A DNA stretch of 64,000 nucleotides. It comes from Chinchilla lanigera. Taxonomy: Eukaryota > Chordata > Mammalia > Rodentia > Chinchillidae. The first letter of the stretch is position 1, and each line of letters opens with the position of its first letter. The notes beneath the pieces were generated by a model. The model worked only from the letters and a program-made list of their open reading frames with translations, was not told the origin of the DNA and did no database searches. Position numbers and translations under genes: made by a program. Positions 12,081-23,648 of the stretch are shown here, piece by piece. The stretch lies in contig NW_004955517.1 of the NCBI RefSeq assembly GCF_000276665.1, positions 4,140,701 through 4,204,700 on the forward strand, written 5' to 3'.

Positions 12081-13459
12081 TATAAGTGCATATCAAGTGA
12101 AATAAACTCCACTCGCACCACTACCACCTTGGAAGACAGAGCAGATGCTGGCTAGAATCTTGGCTTTAAACATCACAACAGCAAGAAAAGTTCTAGGAGG
12201 CCAACTAGGTTAACTAGGCTACATAATTCCCCTTAACACTCTTCCCCTCTTCTCGCATAGGACCACCCTACATCAACCAACAACTCCAACTACTCCCCTC
12301 CTTAAAATATCACAGTTTCGGATGTGCTCAGCAGTCTTACTTAGCTGTACACCAAACTTCTTTGCACACATCCCACTTGTAAATGAACCACTGGTGACAA
12401 GATATGCTCAAAAGCTGTCTTTCACACCAACTAAGATGACTGGCTTCATTAGCCTGGCTTGATGGTTCGTACTCAATTTACTTACTGACTTAACACAAGA
12501 CTAAATTGATAAATAAAGCATTGTGTTCATTTATTATTAAATGGCACTGAGTGGTTTGTCAAAGTGCCCAGGATATACCCTGGAAAACAAAATCTGACGT
12601 TGAGGAAATGGGAGGTGAGAGAGGAACATTTTGGAGAGTTCATCTTTAGTACCAGCTTCACAGAAAGCCAAAGGAAGATGGAGGCAGAAAGAACCTTGCC
12701 TCAGGTGTCGGAGGTCTTAAAGTCATTGTGAAACTGGACAACTGTGTCTCTCAATATCAAAACAAGAGCCAAAACAAAGCACCTGCTCACTGCCTGATTT
12801 TGTCCACAGCTGTGGTAAAAAGCGTTCAGAGACAGCACGAGTCATCTCCGCCTGAAGAGAGGGGCTCACAACTTAAATCATGTTATTAGGAAAAACAGGA
12901 AGAATAATTGCAAATAAAAGTCAGTTCCTTTAGTACTGGTCATCCTCATAATCATTCACCTGAAAATCAACTGTCTACATTCAAAGCTAGATAGGTGTTA
13001 CACTGCTAAAATCCTACCATGCTGTTAGACAGAATTTTATTTGGTGAAGGGGTCAGGGATGGCATCTATTTCGAATTCATTGACCCATACATCACACAGT
13101 GATTAGTTTCAAAACAGATCAGATTAGAAATAATCAAAAGGCAATCGTCCAAATGCAGTTATAGTTTAAGCTATCGTTTAGCTGTAGAAAACAGACTAAA
13201 CACTCATACATCCAGTCATCCTGCAATGCTGTATCTGAAAAGTTCATTTAACTAAAATTATTCTGTACGATATAATGTGCAAATTCATTAGCTCTTCTGC
13301 TGCTAAAGCTTATGAAGTTTTTTTAAATGTAGATGGGGAGAGAATCAATACTAAATTCTACACAAGACAGAGCTGGGGGGCATTATTCCTCCTGCAGCAG
13401 TCACCCCTGAGCCTGTCCACCAACACCTTTTCACACCCATGTGTTCCAGCTTTTTAGCA
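12081..13459. other. Unassigned intronic DNA
   Basis: No exon or recognisable repeat. Confidence 0.5.
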
Positions 13460-13800
13460 GACATTCCAAGTGATCTGAAATTAGCTAACATAACGAAAGA
13501 GAATCCAGTCGGATACTTTAAGAGCTGCATAATTACACAAATCTCTCCCAGCTCCCTCCGGGGGCAAGTTCAGGGACAGCGCTGAACTAATCAATGTTTT
13601 GGTTAAGAAAATCCCATTAACTTATAATATCACACTATCAAGTAGATCACCCTCTACAACAAAACGGATGGACATGGGCTCACATTTTAATTTCATAGAT
13701 CTTTTATCTTCATGCTTAAAGCTAATTGGCAGGAGTGCCCAAGAATTAAGTTTTTCAGCAGTTAATGAACTGAAAACAAATTCTTAGATCATGGATGCAA
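13460..13800. promoter_or_regulatory. Second AT-rich homeobox-motif cluster, candidate regulatory element
   Basis: The segment carries GCATAATTACAC, AACTAATCAATGTTTTGG, CCCATTAACTTATAAT, TTTAATTTCATAG, GCTAATTGGCAG, AAGAATTAAG, CAGTTAATGAAC and GATGCAAATTTAAC (an octamer-like ATGCAAAT). No repeat is recognisable. Status as an enhancer is inference. Confidence 0.25.
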
Positions 13801-16449
13801 ATTTAACTGTCTCATGGGAACCAGACAGATAATACTATGGCTGAGTTCAAGATATTACTGAGCAGTAAGGAACAGAAGGAGGCACTGTGGACACTGCCTG
13901 ACGTTGTTACGTTTAAGGATATGGACACTGCATATAATTGAAGGAAGACGTTAACACTGGGCTTCAAAATTATCCCGAATTTTCAACTGTTAGAAACTCA
14001 TTAAAGACATTAAAAACCCCAGGTACACAAAACACATGAAGACCAAATGGACCTGAACATTAGAAACAACTCTATTTTGCCAGCGAATCAGTGTCACAAT
14101 AGCTTGATGAACCATTCTTGAAATTTTTACTGAAGGTCTAAGTATCCAACACTCCACACACCAAGACCAAGATATTTTCTAGAATCCTAAAACGATCACT
14201 GTCACAAAACGACAAAGCAAAGCACGATCTTCCTTACTCAGAGGTGCTGATTAAATGACTGAGTTTGATAAACGACATCATTTGACTGCACACTGTACAC
14301 TTCCTTGACTTTGTCTTATTCAGAGAAAGGCACTCAGGGTTCACACGCGACGGCCGTGTCTGGCAATAAAGCTCCGTGGCTATTTGATTTTGCTATTGAT
14401 TTTTCTTAAGACAGAGCATCTTAATCTGGGGTCCCAAGATTCAAGTATCAGTAACTCATGTGGGAGATGATCCAGAACTAATGGAATGTGGGGAACAAGT
14501 CAGGGAAGCAGCTGATAATCTAAGTCCGATAGCTACTGGCTCAAAGCCTTTGGCTAACAAGCAGGAATCCCTCCACCCCAGTCCTTCCGGATGGCCAGAT
14601 GCAGGTTCCGTGGCCCCGGAACACCCGAAGACGGATGGGGCACCACTGTGCACAAGATAAATCCAAAGTAATTGGAAAGGAAAAGGGAAAAGATGGGCAA
14701 GAAAACAACAGCACCTACGCTACCTCCACTCTTGGCACAGCCCATGACACCGAGCAAGGGCTACAACACGGCAGTCAGGAAACCAGCCTCCCCAGCGCTG
14801 GAAGGTTTGGTGGGAAGTCTCCTCTCTGAGCTAGATTGTGCCTACCCACAACAGCCAATTTATACAACCTCCATCTCTCAGTTTCTCCTGTCTGCATCTG
14901 CACTGGTTGGAGGGCTGTGAAAATAGGCTCATCCTTGGTAGATATTTTAGTCTCAGCTCTCCAGGGATAAGTCATCATGATGTACAGTGCCAAGCACCAG
15001 GCCTTCGGCCCCCAACACCGGCCCGCGTAATTAGGAAGGCAATTAGGAGCAATCACACTCTTCTGGCCAATTACTGCCTCTCGCAGGGAGGCTCACTCTG
15101 AAAATTAGACCTGGAGTCAAAACCTCCTTGTGCAGCATTATCTCCTCCACTTTTGTCTCTCCAAGGATTCATCAGATGTTCCCCCCATTTACTTAGCTTC
15201 AAGCACTCCCAGGAGGATGCAGAACTCTCTGCAGTTTCCTAATGGATTTTAATCTATGGATAAAATAAATGTATCTCAAAATAGCAGCATGCCTGACCAG
15301 AAAAAGTACTCACTACGCTTCTATGACGACTAAAACTTTACAAACTTTCCTTCCTTTGAACGTTTGCTCCTGTGTGTAAATACACTTAAAATGAATGGCA
15401 GTACTGCTACTTAGGATCAACCTTAGGATTGTATTTACTTTAACATATCCTACAAGATTCTGCAGGATCCTTCTCTTTTCTGCCTCTTTCCTTCCCTCTC
15501 AGATATCACCTCACACTCATCCACACTCAACGCTTTACTGTGACCACCGCGTTCTTCATGGTGATGACGGAGCAAGCACGCAGTTTCCCCGCCCTATGGC
15601 TTTCGTACTTATGCTCCTTTGGCTTAGAACTCTTATTCCCACCTGATCATGACTATGAGAGATCAGCGGCCACCATCAGCTGAAGTGAATCACTGCTGTT
15701 ATTATCTATCACACACCAATTCATTTCCTTGATGGCTACAACTGATTAGTTTTACTTAGGGATATTCCTACTGCTTTTTTTCCTGGCTGTTCACAAGGAC
15801 GTGTTCCAGTGGGAGCAGGGATCAAATGAATCGCATTTTCAAAGTGGAGAGTGCCCTGAGCAGCAACTACATTAAGGTTTTCTTTTGCACCTTCTGTGAC
15901 AAGTATTGGGGTAGGGATGGAAATTCAACTATAAGATAAACATACCTGGTGCTTGAAGCCCTAAAATTTTACCAAGTAGGAGCTAAGAGAAATGGACAAA
16001 GCAATAGGACTTCCAAGCTCTGCACTATATAGGAGATTTCTTAGAACAAAGATATGGTTAACAGGCCACTGGATTACCATCTGCCACGCTTCACAAAACT
16101 AGAAACAGATCCACACCTAATAACCAACCCAATGGCTGATAAAGTACATGTATCTCCACTGACTGTCATCTGTGATACCATCCTTCACCTGTCCTATCCT
16201 GTCCCTCAGTTCCAAAGTCCAGGCTGCAAACAGTCCTTGGCCTTCAACACTCTTCTTCTCTGTCTCCGCATTTCCCTGCTTGGCCTGACAGCACTGCATT
16301 TCCTGTCTTGTGTTAACGAGCAATGCGATCACATCAGTCCCTCTGCGTGCTGAGCATTCCCCGAGTCCTGGGATGAACCAATGCTTAGGTGCTTAACACA
16401 GGCTGAAACAAAAGAAAAAAATCAAGACTAAAATATCTTATTTCTCTGC
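13801..16449. other. Unassigned intronic DNA
   Basis: No exon and no confident repeat. A CT-rich part at 16160-16370 might be an old LINE remnant but has no landmark I can align. Confidence 0.45.
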
Positions 16450-16627
16450 CAGCACATCTAACATGGAAGCCACTAGTCATATATAGCAATTTAAATATAA
16501 TCAATCAAATTAAATTCTAGCCACACTAGCCATATCTCAAGTGCTCAGTGGTCAGATGGCTACTGGCTACCGTGTTAGCTCAGAACAGACATTCCCGTTA
16601 CTGTTAAAAGTTCTACAGGACAATGCT
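16450..16627 (+). repeat. MER3-like hAT DNA transposon
   Basis: The run GCCATATCTCAAGTGCTCAG, TGGCTACTGGCTACCGTGTTAG, CAGAACAGACATTCCCGTTA and AAGTTCTACAGGACAATGCT follows the MER3 right half closely (tissue-wide known consensus: AGCCACATTTCAAGTGCTCA ... GGACAGCGCTG). It is an old fossil without coding capacity. Confidence 0.8.
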
Positions 16628-16836
16628 AGGAAGGATCTTTATAAAATAAAGCTACCCTGTAAACACATCATTGCTTAGTGACTAGAACGGTTATTCCTGA
16701 TGTTCTACAGAGATGCTTAATTCAATAAACTGCATCAAACATGTATTTAGGAACATTTCTGAGTACCACGTTAGGCCCAGCAGATCCAAAGAGCAGTGAG
16801 TCTCAAATTTTGACCCTCAAGAATTCCACAAGCCAG

Positions 16837-16929
16837 GGGCTGGGGATTTAGCTCAGCGGCAAAGCGCCTGCCTGGCAAGCGCAAGGTCGTGAGTTCGGTC
16901 CCCGGTACCGGAGAAAAACCAAAAAAAAA
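16837..16929 (+). repeat. ID SINE (tRNA-Ala derived), young copy with 18-bp TSD
   Basis: GGGCTGGGGATTTAGCTCAG (A box TAGCTCAGCGG), a CCTGCCTGGCAAGCGCAAGG stem and a B box GAGTTCGGTCC are intact, followed by AGAAAAACC and an A-run. The 18-bp flank AAGAATTCCACAAGCCAG is present at 16819-16836 and 16930-16947. It is antisense to PTPRG. The minus-strand frame through it (16771-16971) is not a gene. Confidence 0.96.
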
Positions 16930-16947
16930 AAGAATTCCACAAGCCAG

Positions 16948-18079
16948 TCTGCAAAGCAAAGTATACCGCATCAGTCAACAGTCAGCTGCAATTCGATGCA
17001 AAAAAAAAATAAAGAAAGCTGTAAGAGCAGGCAATCATCAATTCAAATTAGAAAATGGACTGAAATTTAAGTTCCAGTAAAATTTAGGTAAAGAAGCGGT
17101 TCTTGAGATAGTCCTTGAAGATAAGGAGGATTTAAACAGGCAAAAAAGACCTACCCTAGATTCAAAACGTGTACCAAAGACAAATGACGCATGTTCAAGA
17201 ATGACAGATGCTTGTGCTACAGAAGTATTAAGTATAAGAGACCATGGCAAAATATAAGGCCAGAGACCACAACACACCAAACCCCTACACGTCCCAGCTA
17301 AAGGGTCGAAATTCCTTGAGTCGGAAATTGAGTACTGCTCCACTAAGTCCCAGGGGAGAAGATACTTTCATACTTCACTATGGACAGTACCTTTTCCTCT
17401 TAAATTTTCAGAGTCTGGACAAACAGTCTAAGACAAAAGTGAAAAACAGACAGAAACTGATTCTATCAACAACCATCAAATGTTACAGGGTTTCTAAAGG
17501 CTTAGCAAAGAAGGAGAAAATACCAGTACTGATGTCAACCTATTCAATAAAACTACACTGACATTCCAATCGTAGTGAGGCTCTGGGGTCCAAAATGTCA
17601 TCTCACCTGCAAGGAATAAAGTCACACTCAAAGCTCTCAAGCATCCCAAGAAACCCCCAGCACAATGGTACTTTGAGACTGGCCAGAGGCACCACTGCCT
17701 CAGCAGATCGGATCTTTCCGTCTCCTACTTACTCCCCTAGTGCAGCTCTGGATGAAACCGTGGAGATGTGGCGTTGTCAGACAACCCTAATCTACTGAGG
17801 ACATCAAAACTTTTGCGTTCTCAGCAAACATCTTTGATGCTTTTTGCTGAAATGAGCTATTTCTGTGAAGCAACTTATAAGACTGGGTATTTCATACAAT
17901 TTTTTAATACCAACTGAATTGTCACAAGAATGATTTCTCTTTTCAGGTCAACATTTCACCCGGAACATTATTTTAATACTGCCAAAGAGACAGACCTCCA
18001 CTTAGCCCATAAGGGGGGCCACGTTTACAAGGTTTTCTATACTCAGGTAGGTTTTCCAAGGTTGGAAGAACTTTCTTTG
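16948..18079. other. Unassigned intronic DNA
   Basis: No exon. Frames of about 100 codons at 17038-17343 (minus) and 17244-17561 (plus) overlap each other and show no protein features. Confidence 0.5.
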
Positions 18080-18093
18080 AAAGATAAAATGTC

Positions 18094-18236
18094 GGACTAG
18101 GGATGTGGCTCAGTGGTAGAGCTCTTGCCTTGCATGCACAAGGCCCCAAGTTCGATCCCCAGCACCACATACATAAAAAAAAAAGAAAAAATAATAATAA
18201 TAAATAAATGTTTAAAAAAATTTTTTAAAAAAGAAA
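18094..18236 (+). repeat. ID SINE, older subfamily, 14-bp TSD
   Basis: The body GACTAGGGATGTGGCTCAGT, GGTAGAGCTCTTGCCTTGCA and GTTCGATCCCCAGCACCAC differs from the young ID copies and resembles squirrel-type ID. The tail is A-rich with AATAATAATAAATAAAT. AAAGATAAAATGTC flanks it at 18080-18093 and 18237-18250. Confidence 0.95.
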
Positions 18237-18250
18237 AAAGATAAAATGTC

Positions 18251-18722
18251 ACATACAATCACAAACTAGTCAAAGATACTAACTGGGAAAAGAGAGAGGA
18301 GTTTACCTGCTGGGGATTAAGAAACAGGGAAGGCCCAAGAGAGAGGGCCACTCTGGGAATGGATGGGACGGGCGTCAACAAGAGCTTAAGCCGTTCCTTT
18401 GGGGGACAGGCAAAGCACCGAGCAACATGGGTCACTTCGGCACCCGTTCCTATCTTGTTGTAACTCACAGTCTTTTTGTGACTATTTTTTTTAATAACTC
18501 GAGGAACTACTCGACAGCCACACGCAGACGGGTTGCAGTGGCAGAGACCCAACCCTGCAAGCATCCTTCCCCTTGCTTTGCTTGTATCCACACAGCCATG
18601 CCATGCACCTCGCATGGTGTCTCTATCATAACTGACAACGGCTGTAACACTGTCTCATTATAGAACAATGATTCTAACTTTGCAATCTCCCAAGAGAGTA
18701 GTCAAGATACACCGGGACTTAT
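18251..18722. other. Unassigned intronic DNA
   Basis: No exon or recognisable repeat. A 118-codon minus frame at 18259-18615 is taken as chance. Confidence 0.5.
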
Positions 18723-18734
18723 AAACAGAAAACA

Positions 18735-18839
18735 GGGGCTGGGGATTTAGCTCAGCGGCACAGCGCCTGCCTGGCAAGTGCAAGGTCGTGAGTTCGGTTC
18801 CCGGTATCGGAAAAAAAAAAAAACAAAAAACAAAACAAA
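18735..18839 (+). repeat. ID SINE, young copy with 12-bp TSD
   Basis: This is nearly identical to the copy at 16837, with CACAGCG for CAAAGCG and a tail of A-runs split by C. AAACAGAAAACA flanks it at 18723-18734 and 18840-18851. A and B boxes are intact. Confidence 0.94.
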
Positions 18840-18851
18840 AAACAGAAAACA

Positions 18852-19751
18852 AACTGCAACAGATGAGATTTGCATCCGACTGAGGCTGCCAACATCCGTG
18901 TGCCCAGCCATCCACTGTGTCACTCTGCTTAGCCGCCACGGGTCTGACTGGCTGCGTGAATTATGTGCACTCTTGTGCAATAGTTACAGAACCAATTCTC
19001 ACATTCCTTGTACAAAGGCCAATTTCTCAAGTGCCAAGAAACTCCAAATAGGGTATTAATATCCACACCATCATCTACAAAAGTGATTAGGCAAAGCTTA
19101 CAAAAGAATAACTAGCCGGCCCAGTCCCAGGCACACTTCCCCACTGTACTAGCCAGAGAAGCACGACTATCTCACACAGGCTTAACCCTTAAAGTGTTCT
19201 GGAAGGAACACTACAACATCCTTTCCTGTGCGGGGTTAAGTGACGGATCCTGGCCAATATCTCTCTAAGGACCCGGAGCTCTGCCTGTATACAGGACAGA
19301 GACTGAAGTGTGGAGCAGCCTGAGCCTTCGACTGACACTTGAGTTCCAACCCACCCTCGGGAACACACTGAGTTTGTAAGTCAAGGGCCCACTGTGCTGG
19401 CTGAGGCACGCCCTGTGTGTTTTACTACTGAGCTCAGTAAACCATACATGCTATGTTCTAAAAGTTGTCTTTGCCTATAAAAGTAATTCCTTCGTGGCTG
19501 ATCAATTCACTTATTTATACAGTAGTCTATAAATTATGGGGTTGTTTCATTCATTCCTCCTGTTCTTTGTGATGGAAAAATAATTAAATCCAGAAAACCT
19601 TGTACTAAAGGGCACTGGCAAAGGCCACGTTATACTTTGACCTAGCAGCTCCATTTTTTTACCATCTTTCCTCCAAAACTGCCAGCTGGGCCATGAGGGT
19701 GGGTACTGCAGTAGGAGTGTCAAAAAGCTAGACACAGTCGGCAGCAGAAGT
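18852..19751. other. Unassigned intronic DNA
   Basis: No exon or recognisable repeat. Confidence 0.5.
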
Positions 19752-19853
19752 ACCACAAGTTCACGCTCAGCCCGGACAGCTTAGTGAGACCCAATTTCAA
19801 AATAAAAATAAAAGAGCCGGTATGTAGCTCAGTGCAGAAGCTCTGGGTTCAAT
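19752..19853 (+). repeat. B1-dID fragment, 5'-truncated
   Basis: TTAGTGAGACCCAATTTC is the end of a B1 half. An AT linker follows, then GAGCCGGTATGTAGCTCAGT and CTCTGGGTTCAATGG, an ID half with an internal deletion. Confidence 0.75.
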
Positions 19854-19867
19854 GGGAGGGGGACAGC

Positions 19868-20160
19868 TGGACACAGTGCAAATGCCCAGCAGTGGGAATT
19901 GTTCGCACAGAATATGATATATCCGTATTATAGAATGATGTGAAGATTTTTAAAAAGAAGGATTTGGTTATCAATTCAGCATCAACAAAGGAATAATGTT
20001 GCCAAAGAACAAGCTGTATGTGTGTGTGCGTGCGCATGCACCGGTTAAACTGGTTACCTCAAGGAGGTGGGACTGGAGAAAAGCAGATTTTCACTGATTG
20101 ATTTGTGACAACAGCATGCTGGTTATGAAACAGAAAGAAAAGTTAATGATACAAAAATTA
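19868..20160 (+). repeat. L1 3' UTR remnant
   Basis: CAAATGCCCAGCAGTGGGAATTG, ATATATCCGTATTATAGAATG, a short TG run at about 20017-20030 and GTTAAACTGGTTACCTCAAGG follow the order of an old L1M 3' UTR (AATGTCCAACAATAGGGGAATGG ... CAGTGGTTACCTCTGG). It is non-functional and oriented against PTPRG. Confidence 0.7.
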
Positions 20161-20326
20161 GATACTGAGGAAAAGAAGTGATGTAAATGACTAAGCAGAT
20201 TTGTGACACATTTTCATAATCCAACACATCACCGTGACAGACAACATTAAAAGCTGACCTTCCCTGAACCCCTCATTCAGCTCTGGCGGTGGGCTTCACA
20301 GATTCTGACGGACGAAGAGCTCACTT

Positions 20327-20392
20327 CACTCCTCCCTATTTATCTCCTTCCTCCTTTCTTCCCTCCTCCCCTCCCCCCCCCATCCGCCCCAT
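20327..20392. repeat. Pyrimidine-rich low-complexity tract
   Basis: CTCCTCCCTATTTATCTCC, TTCCTCCTTTC and CCCTCCCCCCCC form about 65 bp of nearly pure C/T. Confidence 0.9.
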
Positions 20393-20507
20393 CCTGTTCT
20401 GCCCTGGGTGGCTGCAGTCAGAAGTAAAGAGGGACCCTGGAGGAGGCTGGGAGGTAACCACAGCTCCCACACCTGTTTAAGCGTCCACAACCCCACCCCA
20501 ACAATTT

Positions 20508-20582
20508 CTCCACTTCACAGAAACTAAAAGCTCCACGGCTCAGGAAAGAAAAAAGTAGTGTCAAAGTGACACCATATTGCAT
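20508..20582 (+). repeat. Direct repeat, copy 1
   Basis: CTCCACTTCACAGAAACTAA followed by AAGCTCCA, and further on AGTGTCAAAGTGACACCATA and TTGCAT, recur in the same order at 21028-21090. It is not a repeat family I recognise. Confidence 0.75.
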
Positions 20583-21027
20583 TTTTAAATTATTAGAGAC
20601 AGATCATTGGAACACAGTAAGGTAAAGTAGGAAATGCAAGCTGTGTGGGCATAATAATTATTTTTGGTATCAGCTTTACATCTCATCTCCATAGCAATTA
20701 AACTGTAAAACAAAACAAGGTAGAAGGGATGCCAAAGGATTCCAGTAATAAGCCTAAGTATGTTAACGATCTTCAAATGGGAGCTAGCACTTAGAAGCCA
20801 CACGCAATCTTCAGCTTGTACAGTCTCAATCAATCTCAAAGAACTCTCAGAATATAAAATTAATGTGACTTTTGACTTCTGTAAGTGGTTAAAAACAGAC
20901 AAAGAGAAAGGATTCCAAGACGAAGCTCTCAAGTTGCTGCAGCCCCTTGTCTCTGTCCTCATTTGGAGCCAGAGCAAGCACGAGCTGAATAAAAGCATGA
21001 GTGGGTTGGCGGATGTTCTGACCTGCA
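20583..21027. other. Unassigned intronic DNA between the direct repeats
   Basis: It holds the longest non-repeat minus-strand frame of the window (147 codons at 20585-21028). The translation shows no family signature and no splice sites, so I do not call a gene. Confidence 0.5.
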
Positions 21028-21090
21028 CTCCACTTCACAGAAACTAAAAGCTGCATCGTCACGAAGTGTCAAAGTTTCACTGTAATGCAT
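21028..21090 (+). repeat. Direct repeat, copy 2
   Basis: The partner of 20508-20582: CTCCACTTCACAGAAACTAA, AAGCTGCA, AAGTGTCAAAGTTTCACTG, AATGCAT. A short gap separates the two similar blocks relative to copy 1. Confidence 0.75.
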
Positions 21091-22236
21091 CTTATTTTCT
21101 CTTTGTTCTGATTTTTTAAAGGCATTACTCAGTGTAAAAAAGACTGCACTTCCTTTTCACTGATCTCAGGTCTCCCCACCTGCCAGCTACTCCAAGTACA
21201 CAAGAAGCAGAGAGAGAAAGAGAAAGCTGCGGCCAACAGGGAGATGGGGCGGTCTCCGGGTGGAAACCAGGAGAAGGCGGACCTTCCCCACGTCCAGGGA
21301 CAGGGAAGGGAAGGCAGTAAGTCTCCTGAGACAGAACTTAAAAACCTGGCAGGGGATGAGGGTGGGGGGTGGTCAATAGGGGTGTGACAAAGAGCACCCC
21401 CTCTATGCCAAGGAGAAAGACATTCTGATCAAGGAAAAGCAGAGATTTTAAAAATTAAAAACTAACAAGGAAGAGCAGTTACTCTGCTCCAAAATCTTAA
21501 ACAATGAGCTAAACGGTATTAAGACAGGCACTTGAAAATAACTGTAAGAGCTATAAAGTGATAATTCAAGGTAAAATTCCAACCAACCTCTGTTTTTCAG
21601 AGTAAATCTCAAATCACAGTTCACTTCAAATTCTTTACAAATGCACTTCCCAGAAATTACAGGCAATCTGAGCGAACCAGATTAAACGCGAGGAAGAAGG
21701 AAAGAGGGCTTGCAAGGTTAAGAAAATCTTTCATAATTAGTCCCATCTCCCATGCAAAAAATATATACATTATGCGTATGTGTATGAATGCATATTCTGT
21801 AGTCTGACATATTTGTGATACATTGCAACCGTTTCTACTCTTTTAAGTAGGCAGCAATTTAACTCTTTACATAAGCAAACGTGCGGTAAAGCTCTGCTGA
21901 CTCCTCCTGCTAAGGCAACATTCACCTGAAACAATGATGCGTACAGACCTGAGGCATCAAGTAGGCATCTCCTGTTCTGTGATTTTCAACCTGAGCTATG
22001 ATCAATATTACCCATGTTTTTCAGGGACAACATAACATAAAGTAAAGGGAAATAAAATAAAATCCAATCCACCACAATTATGACAAATGGCTAAAAAAAA
22101 AAAAAGTACTTAAGATTTGCTCATTCATAGTAAGGAACCTTTTAGGGTTACCTACCTAAACTTGTCAGGTCAAACATCACAGCCAAGTTTACTACCTAGT
22201 AATTCGGCCTTTTATTATCTTACACACGCTCTACAG
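21091..22236. other. Unassigned intronic DNA
   Basis: No exon or recognisable repeat. Confidence 0.5.
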
Positions 22237-22402
22237 CAGTGGATCTCAAATGCGAACACTTTTGCCTGCCTTCCTTGGAAGCACGTGGCATGATCCGGAA
22301 CTGCATTTGACTGTCCCAGCAAGGGCATGTGCTACTCTGCACATTCAGACAGGACAAAAGGAAATTAGGGAGTCTTTTCACTGTATTTATTCTTTCCCAA
22401 TA
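22237..22402 (+). repeat. MER5-like hAT DNA transposon, cut by an LTR
   Basis: The start CAGTGGATCTCAAATGCGA, then CACTTTTGCCTGCCTTCC, TGGCATGATCC and TGTGCTACTCTGCACATT match the order of MER5A (CAGTGGTTCTCAACC ... TTTTGCCCCCCAGGGG). The 3' end is lost where the MaLR LTR begins. Confidence 0.65.
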
Positions 22403-22407
22403 ATCTC

Positions 22408-22564
22408 TGCTATGGTTTGTGTCTGCATGTCCTCCCAAATCCTCACGCAATAATGGGGCAGGCTTCTAGATTTTCATTGATACATAGTCCAATGTTGGAA
22501 TTATCCAATGTTGGGTGTGAGTGCTACACCACCCTGGGGCAAGTAGTTTGCATACAATGTAAGG

Positions 22565-22603
<39 letters not shown>

Positions 22604-22796
22604 CCATTTTGCTCTTGCTGTTTTTGCTATCTTCTGCCACCATAAATGGTTGCCCTGTGCCATGTGCCACTCTGCCTTGAAGCCAGTCAAGTATGGACTG
22701 AGACCTCCACAAGCTGTTAGCTAAATAAACCTTTCCTTCCTTAAATCTGGGCAACGGGTATTTTGTCTCAGCAACGAGAGAAAAACAACCAAGACA
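22408..22796 (+). repeat. MaLR-type solitary LTR with 5-bp TSD
   Basis: The LTR begins TGCTATGGTTTGTGTCTGCA and ends GAAAAACAACCAAGACA, that is TG...CA. ATCTC is duplicated at 22403-22407 and 22797-22801. The 3' part has GCCAGTCAAGTATGGACTGA and an AATAAA-containing CTAAATAAACC, the LTR polyadenylation signal. A CA microsatellite grew inside it. No internal retroviral sequence remains. Orientation is antisense to PTPRG. Confidence 0.93.
22571..22602 (+). repeat. (CA)16 microsatellite
   Basis: A perfect CA run lies inside the MaLR LTR. Confidence 0.98.
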
Positions 22797-22801
22797 ATCT
22801 C

Positions 22802-23613
22802 CAAGCCTATTTCTTACCTGTTAAAATGGAATTTCTAAGCTTAACCATTCTTGGGATGCTCACTATTAATGCTCAATCTCCTGCAGACTGGCTTGACTAG
22901 CATGTGTAATTTCTTCCCAACACATATTCAGTTCTTAGGGGGTTTATGCCTTTATTCCACGCTCTTACATCATCATCCTCTTAAGGAAGGTATTATACAA
23001 AACCCATGTCCACAGTTTTAAATGGCACTGTATATCTCAAGGCATGCTTTCATACACAAGCAGCCAATTTCCAATACATAAAAAAGGGAAGAAGAAACTC
23101 TTCTGATGCACATTAGCATGGTTTTCCCTTTCCAACATCATGGTAGGTGTGTGAATCAAGTGAGACTCATTTTGTCAAGCTGGAACTTCCCTGTTGCCAC
23201 AATCTGCAACGGCAGTTCTTAATGCTTAGCGCTCAAACCTGTTTATGAAATCATCTATGATAGCAGACATCAATCCAGCTAGTGAGAATCAACCTCCACC
23301 TCCCATCCTCTGCCTGCAAACAACTCTCCACCCTCCACTCATTTTCCCTCTTCCTTCCCTTCCTAAACCAAAGTATAAGGGCACAGGGAGGGGATGCTTC
23401 CAATTCATTATGAGTGTTCTACTGAAGTCTCTGAGCAGTCTTGCAATAAAGAAACGCCTACTTTTACCTTTACCTCAACATGTCCCAATCTTCCTTGGCC
23501 AAAGAAAGCCTGTTAACAGCCTGATTAAGTAATGTTCCAGGCACAGATCTTAGGACATCCCTCTCTAAAAAGCCACTTAGCCACATGCCAGGAACTTACT
23601 GAAAATTAGTCCC

Positions 23614-23648
<35 letters not shown>

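Noticed and set aside
16837..16910. Possible functional tRNA-Ala gene
   Set aside because: The cloverleaf-like body is an ID SINE with an A-tail and target-site duplication, present in several dispersed copies.
20585..21028. 147-codon minus frame in PTPRG sense orientation
   Set aside because: No splice acceptor/donor pair or domain recognised; low-complexity hydrophobic chance frame. Kept as a locus of interest only because of the flanking repeats.
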